A DNA stretch of 64,000 bases from positions 92,187,882-92,251,881 of the forward strand of contig NC_081824.1 of the NCBI RefSeq assembly GCF_030867095.1. The letters run 5' to 3'. Below the pieces are notes generated by a model. That model saw only the letters and a list, made by a program, of their open reading frames with translations. It had not been told where the DNA came from and searched no databases. Of the stretch, positions 43,961 to 57,129 are shown in pieces. This DNA comes from Alligator mississippiensis. Its lineage: Eukaryota; Chordata; Crocodylia; Alligatoridae. How positions within the stretch are numbered: position 1 is the first letter of the stretch; the number at the start of each line of letters is the position of its first letter. A program made the position numbers and the translations under genes.

Positions 43961-46900
43961 AAGCTGGTCCACTGGAGCTCCTGTCCCCAGTTGAGTAAAG
44001 CTGTCATACTGGTGTCCAGCCTTTTTTTTTCCAGTGACCATTACATGCAAAATGCAGAAACACTGTTGGGGAAAGAACTCAAGACATATTCAGAAAGGCC
44101 AGATGACCTGCAAGGAGAAGAGCAGCATCTATAATCTGCGTAACCCAAAATGCCATGTATGCAGCTAAAGTTAGTGAAATAAGTGCCATTTACCCTTCAA
44201 AAGTTTGCATTGTGTTTGGGCCTATGAGACTTCCAAAACTCAGGAGATAAGGGAAACTGGTAGTGAAACACTAAGACAGCAGACATTACTCAAACAAATC
44301 TGGAAAAGGAAGGATTTAACAGCAACCAAAAACTATCCCCCACCAAGAAATATGCATTAATAATAAGAAGCGGTGTTAATATTAATAATATTAATTATTT
44401 CTAATAATTCATTGTTATAGTTATTGTTACTATTATATAATCTTGCAGATATTCATAATTTTCTGAAAAATAAGAGTCAGGTGCAAAATAAAAAAGAATC
44501 TGGTTCCTTTCTAATGTCTTTAGAAATTGTTAAATCTGCCTTTTAAGGAAATAAAAATGTTTTGACATGCAGCTTTTTCTAACAAAGAAGCTGCAAACTC
44601 ATTTTCAAGTTTAAAAAACAGGGACATATGGCTGGGTGGTAATGCTGGGATGAACCCTATTTAATATCAGCATTAGCTGTATAGAAGCTGTTGCTATAGG
44701 AGCGACATCTGGAAGAAACCTTCTAATAGATTAGTCTCTAACCTGGAAGAAGGACTCTGTCAGTGCATCTGCCAGAGAGCCTTCACAGGAAATCAATAGC
44801 AAGGATACTATTACCTGAATTCAGGACTGTTTAGGGGCTAACAGGCCCAACAACATTAAAAACAAGACAATTGGAAGAGCAGAAAAGAGGGATATAAATC
44901 AGGAGTTATGAATAAATTAAAGCCAGGAGGACAGTAATGATTCCAGAAACACAATGAGAAGCATCAAACTTTTATATGTTACTATCCACTGAACTTCATC
45001 AGTAAAATCACACCTTTAATCTAATCAGTTCCCAGTCTAGTTGATAACTGCTATTTAAGAGCTTCAGTCAGAAAGCAATTACATTGCCAGTGGATTGTAT
45101 TACTACTAAGAATGAGACCTGCATGCACAAAATGCTGGTAATTGTTGGAGCAGTGGTGGAAATGATGTCCCACCATTGTTTAATGCTAATTTGAATACCT
45201 GTTTATCTTTTGTTTGAGTCAGAAGGTTTCTCTTGCCTAGTTAAAATGAGCTACCCAGTACAGTCATTCAGCAGCTTCCGGAAATATAACTCTTCTTTGT
45301 ACCAGGCATCTCTGCCTGGCTAAATGTTGTTAATATTCCTAGAAATAAGGGTTTTAGAATGTGCAGACAGACAGTGCATTTGTTAACACAACTTCTGAAC
45401 TGCCCCAGGGTGAACACAAGCAGTTAGTTCTAGTCTAGAGGTGTATCTGGGATGACCAAAATCACTTTATACCTGGGTGTGGTCTATTTGTTTTCATTTC
45501 ACTTATTTCCAGTAGATCCACTGAAATGGTTGGCCCTAACTCATTTTGCACCTTATGTCATTGCTGAACTACAAAAAAACATACAAATGCATAAGGTAAA
45601 ATTTTACATTCACTTTACACAGGCTGGGTGCAACGAAGTATCAGGCCCACTAATATTAAATTGATTAAGGGAGAGCTAAACCAGACTTTGTAAATCATGC
45701 AGTAGGATGATTATAAATTTTTAGAGGATTAAGAAATGCATGGGAGTAGAGAGAGCTTAATTCTGGACCTGGGAGGAAAAAGAAGAAAAAATCATGGGAA
45801 TTTTAATGCCCATTGCTTAATTATTTTTTTTTTCTTGCATTTATTGCCCCTCTGCCTTTTTCTTAAATGTTTCTAACTCTCCATGGGGATTTGTCTCAAA
45901 AAAACAGTGTTCATATATTTCATATTGTGTGTTTGTGTATTGTAGTTGGTAGCCCATTTATATCAGAAATAGTTAAGGCCAACATTGTGGTGATTTGAAT
46001 ACCAACTATATTATCCTTAAAATGTCACAACCTTCACGCAAAATATATTGCTTGGTTTTATTATTTGTGCAGTATACAAAACAAAAAAAGAAGAGAATGT
46101 CTGCTCCAATACATTCATGCTATTTAAATGGAATCACTGTTTAAATCCAAGGTAGGTGATCATCACTAATTACAAAAAGTTTGTGTGGAATGATGGTGTT
46201 TGCGTTTCTGAGAGGCACTCAGTTACTCTAGCCCCCGAGAGCCAAAAAGATGAAGTAAAAAATAGATGGAGTAAAAAAGAAATAAAAAAGTAGTTCCAAT
46301 TCAAAGAGAGTCATTAAAAATTCCCAGGATGCTCCTGCTGTCTATACTCTGACAAAACTCCCATTGACTTTAATTGTAGTTCACTCTATAGAACCAGACT
46401 GCTAATCAACTAAGCACTTTTCATTTCGTGGTAATAAGTAGGTGTGCTGAAAATAACATCATATCTTTAACCGTCTTCAAAGCCTAAAATGCCTTCACAC
46501 CATTTCATGGGTTTCCCCTTTCCAGTACTAAAAAAGGACGCTATAAAAGTCATGATTTAAATGATATATTGCAATTTTATGGACTTGGAAGCTAATTTTG
46601 CTTAGAAGCATTTTTATGGACTTTGGAAGCCAAGAGAGAGGGAAGCAGGACTCATAAGATCAAAAACTTTCTTTCTGTGTTGAGAGAATTTAGAGTTTTT
46701 TCCTGCCATCTCTACATCAGGCTCAGTTGCCTCTTGGGTTTTCAATACTGAAAGGCATTGGCTGAAAAATACATGTAAAGAGGGAAGTTGTTTGCCAGGC
46801 AAATAAAAGGAATTATTTTATTTTTTTTTACTAGGGAGGATCAGAGAATGTCTTTCTGGTAAAAAGCTGAGATGTTTTGCCTAATTAATTTCATTCCAAA

Positions 46901-49900
46901 ATGCACTAAGGCAATGAGATGAACATTAGTCTGTTTCCAGGCTTGAAATAAGCAGTTGTTCGCAGGATTATATCAAAAATACTTTTTAAAAGCTTCTGTT
47001 TTTCTTTATTTTTAAGACCTTATATTGGAATTAGAGAGATACTGTCATTTTTTTCATTTGATCATTACTGCTCACCTTGCTCATGCAAGTTGACCATTTG
47101 AGCAAAGCAAGCAGTATTTGGACAAGCAGTATTATATTTCTGGTGCCTGATGATTTGTTTGTTATTCATCCATTTTCTGCTAAACTCTGATCAAATTCTA
47201 ATTCTAGCCAAATTTATGCTATTGTTTCCAGAGGAAACTAACACATTTGATGCACTTGGGGAAAAATAAAGAGATAATTGCTTAAAAACAAGAATTATGT
47301 AAAGGGAATGAAAGCTATTTCTAACATTTTTGAGGGAGGTGAAAATATCTTGGACACAGACAATCTTAGTGGCTCGAGAGCTGACTAGTAGGAATCAACT
47401 GCATAAGTTAAGGTATTTTATATTCCTACTTCCTGTAACTGCATCTGTTATGATAGTAATATTACCTTCACACAGATTAGCACTGGATCTCTTAGCAATT
47501 ATATTTTTAGACATTAAAATAGTATGTAACTCCATAGTATGAACTATGAAACATCTGTGTTATCAATTATAAATTAACAGAAGTGAATGACAAATAAAAA
47601 AGTCACTGGATGCAAATCATAACATGTATGCTAGGAGTCAAAATTACTGGAAATCACTGCCACCTAAAAATGAATGTGAAACTAAGATCTAAAATCAAGT
47701 AATACTAAGCAAAGAGGTAAATAGGAAACAGGGCCAACACACTATTCATTATCTGTACATACATTCACAATACTTAATTGAAACTATTGGAATTACACCA
47801 ATAATTTATAGCAGTAGCCCTTCATTCATACACCTGTATAACCATTTTGTCATTATACGGTCCAAGAGTGACAATCCAATAAAAATGCTTCTAACAACAT
47901 TCATCAGTCCTAAATTAATATAGGACTTGAAAAACATAACAAAAATCAAGATCAGTGAAAAGGGCTACTTCTTGTACATTTATCTACTTATAAATTTCTG
48001 TCATATTGCTCGAAGATACACACCAAAACAATTAAATGAAAGGTTGTAATTTATTCTTACATACGGGTAGAAGGCATTTTCCAACATTTTTAAATGCCTA
48101 AATTGTGTATTTTACTGTGTTGCTTCCCTCCTCCCTACCCCTTCCTGGGTACACCAGTAAGCTGGAAATGCAAACAGCTTTCTCATCATCTAATTTTCAA
48201 AAGAAGCTTTGACCTTGTGATTTCACTGTCAGTTTTTTGCCTTCAGGACTGTTCTCTGAATATAAAAGTTAGTTCACTATTTTCTCTCTGTCTTCATCAG
48301 CATCTACTGAAAAAACAATACCAACAAAACTCAAAATGATTAGGAATGAATAACATCATAAGCAATCCATAAAATATAACCAGCCGCACTATGGAAAAGC
48401 AAGATGGTATTGCAAGGTATTATTAGCCTAATACGTGCAAGAGGACAGGGTCCCATAGATATTCTGGTGTGTGTGCACATATACACATTATTCAGGGGAC
48501 ACACACAAATTCTCTTAAAAATATTTGATAAAAGAATACTAGCTAAACATTCCCTCTGTCTGCACAAGCTGTGCTGTGCTTCCTAACAAAGAACTATTAT
48601 CTACTAAGCAGTGTAATGGGATGGCTCTCAGATTTTGTTAAATGATTAAATCTATTAAATGATTAAATCTTTAGAAGTGCCAATTCATGCCCATGTAAAC
48701 AGACAGTGAAACACTTTTAAATCAATTACCTGATGATAAAGGAATAATCTTCTTACTTAAATGAAAGCAATTACTGTATGTCAAGGCTATGCATTTGCAA
48801 GCTTTCCAGGATCAGAACTATTCTGTTGTGTCTGAACTCACATTTTGAGTAGTTAAACTATTATTAGCATATGTTATGCAGTGTCTGAATCCAGTGAATT
48901 GGAATGCTGCAAATGAATAATTAAGCAATAATTTAAAGTAATGTTTTGATGTAATACATTTCATTCCATGGGATTTCAGTGCACTACGCATGCTGCATAT
49001 TTAAGGCAGTATTGAAGTGCACCCACGTCTCTAGATTTTGCCTTTTTCTTTCTTTCATTAGCACAAAGCATAACAGTAAGCCAAGAAAGCAGGGAGTTTA
49101 AGAGTGGTGCAGCTGCTACTGCTAGCTCTTGCAAGTGGAGGAATGGCTATCCATTCCTAGCAAAGGATATACTATATGATATATAGAAGAAAGAAGAGAG
49201 GTGAGCATTTCAGATAGCATGACACTACCAATGCATCACCTATACATGGTGATGAGTGATGACAGTGGTTAAATGACATGAGACACACAGTTATGGACTG
49301 GATAAATATTGGTAGTCTGTTTTGATGCTTCTAGTCCATAATAAATTTGAGGGTTTTCAGTGGTCATAATCCCAGACTCAGAAGACTGTCAGGTGACATC
49401 CAGGCCCTTTTTATTCATCCAAGGGCACATATATACAATCTGTGCATATAAAGACCTGCCCTAGTTTTAGTACCCCATTTTCAATATTTGTCACTGCCTT
49501 GTTGCCAAAACCAGGACTGGCTGCTTACAGCTTCCCTTCAAACTCACTCATTTCTGTGCAAATTAACATCTTTTCCTGGACATGAAATCCCCTGAGGACT
49601 TGGGGAAGGGAGAAATTGCAGGCTGCAAGCAATCCAAGAACCAGAGATTTTAGCTGTCAAAAGCAGCTACAGAAGCAATGACAGCAGATGTAGGCAGTGT
49701 CATTAGACAGTGCCTTTTATAGTTTTAACTCTGGACACCCTTTTCCCTCTACTGATTGCTTTTGGTTCCAGGCCCCTTCCACAGCTTTCCTCACTTCTCT
49801 TTATCTCAGTCCCATGCCAGCTTTCATGTACAATTCTTTCCAACTTTGTCCCATCTGCACTTTTCTTCCTCCACCCCTTTTACCTCAATGATTCCTCTCT

Positions 49901-51640
49901 CTGACTTTGTTCTGTATTTCAGATTATCCCCTCCTGCATTCCCTCCTTGCCCCACACCACCATGTAATACGCTCAGTATGTAGATATAATAAATATAAAG
50001 TGAGAACGAAAAATTCCAACCAAAAATTATTAAAGCAACAAACAAAGGAGAAAAATCCTGGCACTAGTATAGCATCTGCAAAGCATCATCCCAGGCATTC
50101 TGCTTTTATGCAATGTTCTTCTTCCAGCCATGTCTGACTTGTCTATGTATGCAAAGTTCTGAAACAGCACAAAGCCAGTCGCAAATCAAGGCCTTTTAAA
50201 TGGCACACCCTTTGGAGAATGAACTGTTTCCTACTCTATAACCCTTATCCCATTTCAAGAGTCATTCTCTGTGCAGAGGTATAGCATGCACAGTAAATGT
50301 GTACAGTGCTTGGCACAGTGTGACCCCAGTCCTGGTAGGGGCCTCTAGTCATTGCTATAATACAAATTATAAATAAAAAAAATTTGCTTCCTCCCTCTCA
50401 GTGTTATGAAGCATCACTGCCGATAGTTAGTTACTTCCTCCTGTCTCCAGGTTTCACTACCAGGTAAAAGAAGTTCTGTATATTGAGTATAAAAGCACTT
50501 GGGGATCCTTAGGGAAGCGGTACACTACAATTAACATGTCCCCCCCGTGTGAGGCTTTGGTCACCACATTGACTTATCAGGTTTGCCCGCCTCGTGCCCA
50601 CTAATCCCCCATTGGCTCCACGTGGAACTGCAGATATTCTGGAGTACTGCCAAGATATGGCCTGTATAGCATACTTAAATGATTAAAGTAGTTTTAAATC
50701 CCTTCCTACTCCTTTTAAAATATACCTCAAAGTTTGTGTGTACTTTAATGATTAGGCTCAACTTTATAAGGTGTAGAAGCGCATCTTCAAAGTGAACTAC
50801 TTGAAGCCTTTCCTTTCCTTCTGAGTGATCAAAATGTCCTTTAAAATTGAGCTATTTTTTTAAGTTTTAAAGAGAGGCAAATATACGTTAAACTGACGTC
50901 TTCTGTTTCCTGTGCACTCTTGCAAATCCAAATAATTGACTGAATTACTTAATTTCTAAGTCTTTGTGAAAGGAAAAAATGTCCTGGTTAAGACCTTGCA
51001 TGCCAAGTTTGAACCACAAATACATTTTTACTGTGACCTTATATAACAGTGAAATCTGTGGTTTATAATGGAAACGATTATACAACCTTAACTATGGATA
51101 GAGTGAGCTCTGAGGAAAGGTGAGTAACCAATGTAGGGAGCTTTGATCCTGCACACACATCAGCACAACCAAAATATAAATGTTCTACAAAAATGATTCA
51201 TTGCTACATCTACACAACTTGCTACTTTTAGGGATCTTGCGGGGGGCCAAGGTTGTCAATTGTCAGGCCTCACTCCAAAATAAAAAAAAAAAAGTCACAA
51301 CAAACATTGATTCCTACATGTATATTCAGGTGGGTCTGACCTTCTTTTCTCTCTCCATCAAATCAAAAGTTTCGTATCTGAGGTAAAAGCATCACCAGGA
51401 AACAACTGTTTGGAAACCAATCCTAAAGCAGAAGCAGTCCATTCAAAAAGCTGCATTTCTCTGCTTAGGACTCTTTTTTTATTATTAATCGCATGTTTGT
51501 CTTCAGTATGTCTCAAGATAAAAACTCCTTTTTTTCCCTTTTTTTTTAAAGTGATGAAATGAAGAGATTTGCAAGTGCTGAAACCCCCTGATCTCCCCCC
51601 TCTCTCATCACCTGATATAGGCTTAAGGGTTTGGCTGTTT
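43961..51640. other. Long stretch without recognised repeats or genes
   Basis: 7.7 kb of AT-rich DNA in which I recognise no CR1, Penelope or TIR element, apart from a possible old repeat tail near 50285. Open frames stay below about 85 codons on either strand except at the very right edge, and none is recognisable. The low repeat content contrasts with both flanks. Confidence 0.4.
50285..50385 (+). repeat. Possible ancient dispersed-repeat tail
   Basis: CTTGGCACAGTGTGACCCC, TGGTAGGGGCCTCTAG and ATAATACAAAT in this order match a tail found in many amniote genomes. The class is uncertain. Confidence 0.3.
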
Positions 51641-51839
51641 GTCAAATTCAATGGGGATTTTTCTCTTGCCAGTGACTCGCAGCCGGGGTGGATTTAATAT
51701 AAGCACCTGGAAAGAGAAGGGGCTTGTCAGGGGTGTAGTAACCTTTCACCTGCCAGACCCCTGTGACCAGTGCACCGCCCTTCACGGGGCGAGCGAGAAC
51801 AGGGACACATTGTTTTACTCCCGGCAGCAATGAATGAGC

Positions 51840-52710
51840 AGCAGGGGCAGGTTTCTCAGCTGAGCCCGGGACCCGACTGGAAACGGGCTTCTGTGGGAGG
51901 AGAGGTTGAAGTTTCCGGGCCTTTCTCCTTTTGAGGGTTTGTCGGGGCGGGAGGAAGCGGGGGACACGAGTTGCAGGGCCAGGGGCTTGAGTCCGGGGCT
52001 GGGACGCGGCTGCCTCTCTTTCTTCCACTCCAGCCCAGCACCGCTTCACGCGGCGGCTTCCCCTGCCCCTTCAGCCCCATCCTCCGAGCCGGGCGGGTCC
52101 AGGCGGGGCTCCGCGAGGCGGGGCAGGGAGCGGTGGGCTCAGCCCCGGGCAGCGCTGCCTGCTTCAGCGCTTCGTCTGAACTCTCTAATGTCGGGGAAAC
52201 TCAAAGGAGGGGGTCTTCTCTGGCCAGCTCCTCGCACCGCTCCGTGAATCACTGCCCAGCCCCGGGGACAGCGCGACCTCTCCCCTGCCCGAGCGGGGTC
52301 CGAGCCCCTGGTGCCCGGGAAGTTCCCGCGGCCGCCGCACGGATGCTCCCGTGTGGTCCGGCTGCGTCGCGTCTTCCCGGCCCGGGGGCCCGGCTTCTCC
52401 GGCACTCAAACCAGCGGCGATGTCTCCCGGGACCGGGGGGGGGGGGGCTGTGGGAGGCGGGGAACTTTTTTTTGAAGCCGGCGAGTTTCGTGCCGTTCCA
52501 GCTCCGGGCCGGGGAAGGCAGGGTGCAAACGGGACGGGGATGGGGCTTGGGACCGTCTGGTTGGGTGCAAACGATTAGCCGAAGCCGCGGGCTGGCTGCC
52601 CAGGCTGGCGCGGGCCGGGAGGGGCGCGGGGTCCCGCTGGGCGCTGCACCCACGTGGCAGCGCCGGGGCCACGCTCGCGCTCTGGGCTTGGCTACGAGAT
52701 GTTTTGCAGC
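51840..52710. promoter_or_regulatory. CpG island 1
   Basis: CpG dinucleotides become frequent from about 51780 and dense between 52080 and 52710, against CpG-poor DNA on the left. Runs such as GCGGCCGCCG (near 52330) and a 13-G tract (52435-52447) are present. CpG islands usually mark promoters, but I could not identify a first exon or direction. Long open frames on both strands are a by-product of the GC content. Confidence 0.65.
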
Positions 52711-52902
52711 TGGACGGCTGGGTCCCTTCCATTTTTCTTTCCCACCCTCCCACCCCCACTTTCGGCTGATGCTGTCCTAAGTCATTGTGCCCTTAGGTGA
52801 AGCCTGGTTTCTCCCCTTGCCTCCTCGGTCATTAAAAAGGTCTATTCAACGCCGGCTTTCGTCCCTCTGCCCGGAGCAACCCCGCGATCGCTTTCGAAGA
52901 GG

Positions 52903-53760
52903 CTGGGAGCGACGCCCCGTTGCCCATCCGATGCAAAGACTGGTTTAAAATGAAATAAAAATCAAATCAAATAGTCCCGGCCTCCTTGTTTGGCTACTGG
53001 GGGGGGGGGGATCTTGGGAGGCGATCTGGCTATCACCTGCTGCCTCCCTTCGCCCACAATGATTTATTTATTGCAGGAGGCAGCCTCGTGGGCTGGCTTC
53101 TGGCTGCCTTGACAGGCACGGAGGTGCGAGGCGAACTAAGACAAAAAGGCGCTGGAAACGACACCCCGCCGTCCACTAAATGCAAAGACTGGTTTAAAAT
53201 AACGGTACTGATCACAGTAATGATGAGAATAATAGGAATGATAATAATACTACTAATAATGCCCTAGCCTCCCCGTTTGGCTACCCTGTGACTTGGCGGC
53301 AGCCCACAAGGACATCGGGGTGTGCATCAGGACCTGGGGGAGCGCCCGTTCACCAGAGCGCCCCAAGGGATGACAAGGTCCAAGGTCACAAACTCCTGCA
53401 AGACTGTTTTAGGCTGGACATAAGGGAAAACTTCGTTACTGTCCAAGCCCCCACGGCCTGGAACAGACCCCCCCCCCCCCCCCGGAGGTGGTGCAAGCAC
53501 CTACCCTGGCCTCTTTTTAGAAACATTTTCATGCCTATCTTGCTGGGATCCTTTGACCCCAGCCGACTTCCTGCCCCTGGGCGGGGGGCCGGACCCGACG
53601 ATCTCAGCCCGCGTGTCTGTGAAATGAATGAAATCTACAATGATGTTTATCATCCGCTTGTCTCCCTTCACCCGCGACGATTTCTTGCACGAGGCAGCCT
53701 TGTGGGCTGGCTTCTTGGCGACTTGACAGGCACGGAGCGAGATGTGGAGGGGAAAGCAAA
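52903..53760. repeat. Diverged tandem duplication, about 250-290 bp period, three partial units
   Basis: GCAAAGACTGGTTTAAAAT at 52933 recurs at 53182, each followed later by CCTC-TGTTTGGCTAC-type text (52981-52998 and 53264-53284). GAGGCAGCCTCGTGGGCTGGCTTCT at 53077 recurs in slightly altered form at 53691. Removing the CR1 fragment at 53305-53643 makes the second spacing about 275, close to the first. The array therefore predates the CR1 insertion. Confidence 0.75.
53305..53643 (+). mobile_element. CR1 3' end in CpG island 1
   Basis: CGTTCACCAGAGCGCCCCAA, GGCTGGACATAAGGGAAAAC and GCTGGGATCCTTTGACCCCA match the end of the intact copy's ORF2 and its 3' region (6415-6625). It ends in a TGAAATGAATGAAATCT tail. 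A tract of about 15-17 cytosines replaces the CCTGCCG of the intact copy near 53467. Substitutions have raised the GC content compared with the intact copy. Confidence 0.9.
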
Positions 53761-53815
53761 ACAAAACAAAAAAAACCCGAACAAAAAACAACACCCCCCA
53801 CCCCCCCAAAGCCAA
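53757..53815. repeat. A-rich then C-rich low complexity
   Basis: ACAAAACAAAAAAAACC followed by runs of CCCCCC, immediately downstream of the third duplicated unit. It could be a decayed poly(A)-like insertion or simple slippage. Confidence 0.6.
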
Positions 53816-54367
53816 CCCCAACCCCTTGACAAAGCGGCCCAGCAGGAAGAGGCTCATTTTCTTCTGGTGAAGAGAAAGCGCGGGAAGTAGCAGAGGACTT
53901 GCCGCGGGGCTCGGGCTGCGGGGCGGGGGGCGAGCTGCCCGGGGTCCCTCTCTCTCTTTAGTGCGGCCTCTTCAAGCACCTGCCGGCCTAGCGGGTGGGA
54001 AGAGTATTTGAGCTGAGGACGTGTCAGACCCTGGGGAAAGAGAGCGCAGGATGAGGATCTATCATTCCCCAGCCGGGATCCAGGATCCAGAGGATCCCCA
54101 GCCGGGATGCTCTCTCTCTCTTTCTCGCACACACAGGCGCGAGCGCCCCGGTGCATCGGGACCGCAGCCCTGTGCAAGCTGAGCCGTGGCTGGCGCCGAG
54201 CTCCCTCAGGTTATGTTATTTGTGCCGCCCATGTGGGCCGGCGGGCTAGTGCCGCTCTCCAGCGCAGGGTTCAGCCTTTCCGGCTCCCAACAGCCTCGGG
54301 GCTGCGTGTCCTGGGGGGTGGATCAGCCCCGGAGATCTCGGGCAATTTCTAACTGGCTTTTCCTAAC

Positions 54368-54575
54368 ATCTAACCTCCGCTTCCTTCGCTGCAGCTCGAC
54401 AACCGGGCACTTGGAAACCAGCTTTAAAAAAAAAAAAATGATTATTCGAAGAATGTCACCCTCGGCGAGTTGGGCAGGCAGGTCCATCAGGGGCCGAGGG
54501 TGACTTTCTTCGAGTAATAATAATAAAAAAGAGTCGGTTTCCAAGTGCACGAGTATCAAGTTGCAGAGGTTAGAT
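54368..54575. repeat. Inverted duplication with 80-95-bp arms
   Basis: 54368-54465 pairs with the reverse complement of 54494-54575. Matching pieces are ATCTAACCTC, CACTTGGAAACC, an A- or T-rich middle, ATTCGAAGAA/TTCTTCGAGT and GTCACCCTCG. The loop is about 28 bases. The outer end of the right arm overlaps the start of a CR1 3' fragment, so the left arm contains a short inverted copy of that CR1 segment. Confidence 0.8.
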
Positions 54576-54766
54576 ACTAGGAAGAGCTCTCAGGTAGCGA
54601 AGCACGGGACAGGTTCCCCGGAGCGGTGCTGGACTCTCCGTCCTCGGAGGTCTTTAATGCCCGGGTAGACAAAGCCCTGGCTGGGATGATGTAGCTGAGG
54701 ATGGTCCTGCTCTGAGCAGGGTCCTGGACGAGGTCCCCTCCACCTCCAGCTTTCCCTGATTCTACT
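54563..54766 (+). mobile_element. CR1 3' end, second copy near CpG island 1
   Basis: GCAGAGGTTAGATACTAGGA, GTTCCCCGGAGCGGTGCTGG, TCGGAGGTCTTTAATGCCCG and GGACGAGGTCCCCTCCA follow the CR1 3' order of a subfamily different from the intact one, ending near TGATTCTAC. GC-shifted like its neighbour. Confidence 0.75.
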
Positions 54767-57129
54767 TTAAAGCAGAACTCCCTTCGGAAGAAAAGCTTGG
54801 GGGCAGTTTTGAAGCGTGGAGTCGTGAATGCCCCGTGGTTTTGCTCCAGGCAGGGGGAGTGAGGAGTGGCACCGTGTCAAGTGGGGCAGAAGTGCTTTGA
54901 ATTTGAAGCCATTGGCAAAAGCGACTGTAACTGTTTGCCTCACACTTGGTTAACGAAGCCGGTCTCCCGCGGGAAGTCATGTTCTCATCAGAGGCTGAAC
55001 ACGCACGTGTTGTTATCGGCTCTTTGAATTTACCACCTGCCTTTGCGGGGAAAGAGCAGCACTAACCCGCTGGCGAGACACTTCTCTTTGAGGTGGAAGC
55101 TAGACTTCAGTGCACACCCCGAAGGGCTGATGCTGCTTTGCCGGGTTTATTCCCAGCGCAGGGCAGAATCTCTCTGACCATTAACTCTGACTGAAGGATC
55201 TGGAAGGGTTCAAATGGCCCTCGCCTCTGCACAGGCAGAATTTACACTCCTCCTTTTCACTGCTTCCCTTGCAGGTCTGAAACAGCTCTTAACTCCTGCG
55301 GCTTTTGAAACTCCTTACCTTAGTGCTGGGAGGAAAGGAAGGAAGGAAGACTTTGACTTTTTACCTTTTATTCAGGGGTTTGGAGTACAAAAAGTTGGCC
55401 CCTCTGGGGTCCAGGTCCAATATACAAAGCAAAGACAAACAAATTACCATCAAATCATGAGCACCATGTCATTATATTCATAACATCACACTGTGACAGA
55501 CACCTTTGCTGAATTACACGTCATGCCTAACATGCCGTTATGCAGTTGGGACACCTGCCACATGGTGGTATAAACCAAAGTCCTCTATAAACAAACCATT
55601 CCTACCCTGCTCTATCCAGTCATACACATGACAACACCTTCAACTTCCCACACAAAGAAAAAAGCAAAAAGCAGCCTAGTGAGGGCATGGCACGACCTGG
55701 GAGTTGCAGTCCGACACCAAGCCTGCCCAGTAAGAAAGAAAGAAAGAAAATCTCTATCACCCACTTGAGCTTTATTCAACTATGTTTTCCCCAGTTGATC
55801 TGTTACTTCCAAACCTGCACAAAAAGATTTTAAAAATTGAATCCAACAGTCATAAATATGTGGTGGGTAAAGAATCAAGATGCTTTATTGTCTCTATAAC
55901 ACTATACTCTGGTGAGACTTCCAAGGTGCTGAGCACTCAAGCACTTCTTGACATCAGTGAGACCAGGGGACTCAGTACATTACTCCTCACTGTCTTTCTC
56001 TAGGATTTATAGAGCAGGGCCTCCCTGTCACTCCTAAAAATATAATCATCACAGCAATAAACCCCAAGGGAAGTATGAAACAGCAAGTGTTTTTCCTCAG
56101 AGCTAATGCAGTGACCTTTGAGTTACATACTTAAACGGGCCATTACCTGAAAGCAAATCAATCCCCTTTTTAACAAGCTGGACAACAGATACATGTAAGT
56201 CTTTCCTAGCACACGCCACATTTTGTCACATTCCCAGCCTATCCCAGTGGAGCTGCTGAGCTGCACCCCTTTGTAAGATACCGCATGCTCCCTGACAATG
56301 TAGGGCTGGTGTTCGAGGGAGGGGAAGATGCCTGTCTTATTTTGTTTCACCAGATGGGAAAAGTGCACCAGAGTTTCTGAAAGAAACATTTCCTGTCTTC
56401 TTTACAAAAAATGTATTTTATGGCCATTTTGCTGCGCTTACTCTCCCTCTCTGGACTCTGGTAATTCAACTCATTCAAGCTGTGGACCATACTTCTGCTG
56501 GCCTTGATTTTTTTTATCTCAGAATATTCCTTTGTCCTTCCTTAACCTGTTCTTGCTCCTGGATGAAAACTTGCCTTTTACAAGCTGTCAAACGTAACAC
56601 TAACAGCTGAGCACTGCTTGGAAAAAAAAACATATTTACTTAAAAATCACTTAGTATTTATTGCTCCTTGATTTTTTATTAGCCTTTTAACAATGTCTCT
56701 CATTTGAACACCAATCCAGAGGGAATGGATCTCCTAGACATAGAGCTATATCAGAACATCCAAATGGGAAGGATAATTTCACCATTTCCAGTCCCCGCAT
56801 ACCTTCCTCTTCAAAGCCAATTTTGGAATAAATAAACCTAACTCAGCATGCCCACAGCTTTTCAGGTTGCTTGGAAAAGCAACTTAGTTGGATTATTAAA
56901 TGACATGCATTTTCCAGTAATAAACAGAATGTAAGTAAATAAGAAAACAATGAGCATAAAGACAGACTCAGAGTCCACTTAGCTCCACAAGTGAGTATTG
57001 AGAAGATATGAAGCATAAGAAGGCATAAGACCCTAGTTTCAGCAGTTGAAGTATATAGATGTCTGCTCCCAGCTATCCATGTAGTTTAATGAAGGCTAGA
57101 GGAAACTGGGGAATTACAGAGAGGTCTAA
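54767..57129. other. Non-coding DNA, nothing recognised
   Basis: Contains an (AAGA)4 run at 55731-55750. One frame at 55214-55483 is open for 89 codons without recognisable content. No repeat family seen. Confidence 0.35.

Noticed and set aside
51971..52780. 269-codon plus-strand frame in CpG island 1
   Set aside because: Long frames exist on both strands here because stop codons are rare in GC-rich DNA. The peptide is low complexity (Ala, Gly, Arg, Pro) and shows no recognisable domain or good exon structure.
53288..53890. 200-codon frame downstream of CpG island 1
   Set aside because: It starts inside a frameshifted CR1 3' end and continues through an A-rich and C-rich tract; it is not a gene.
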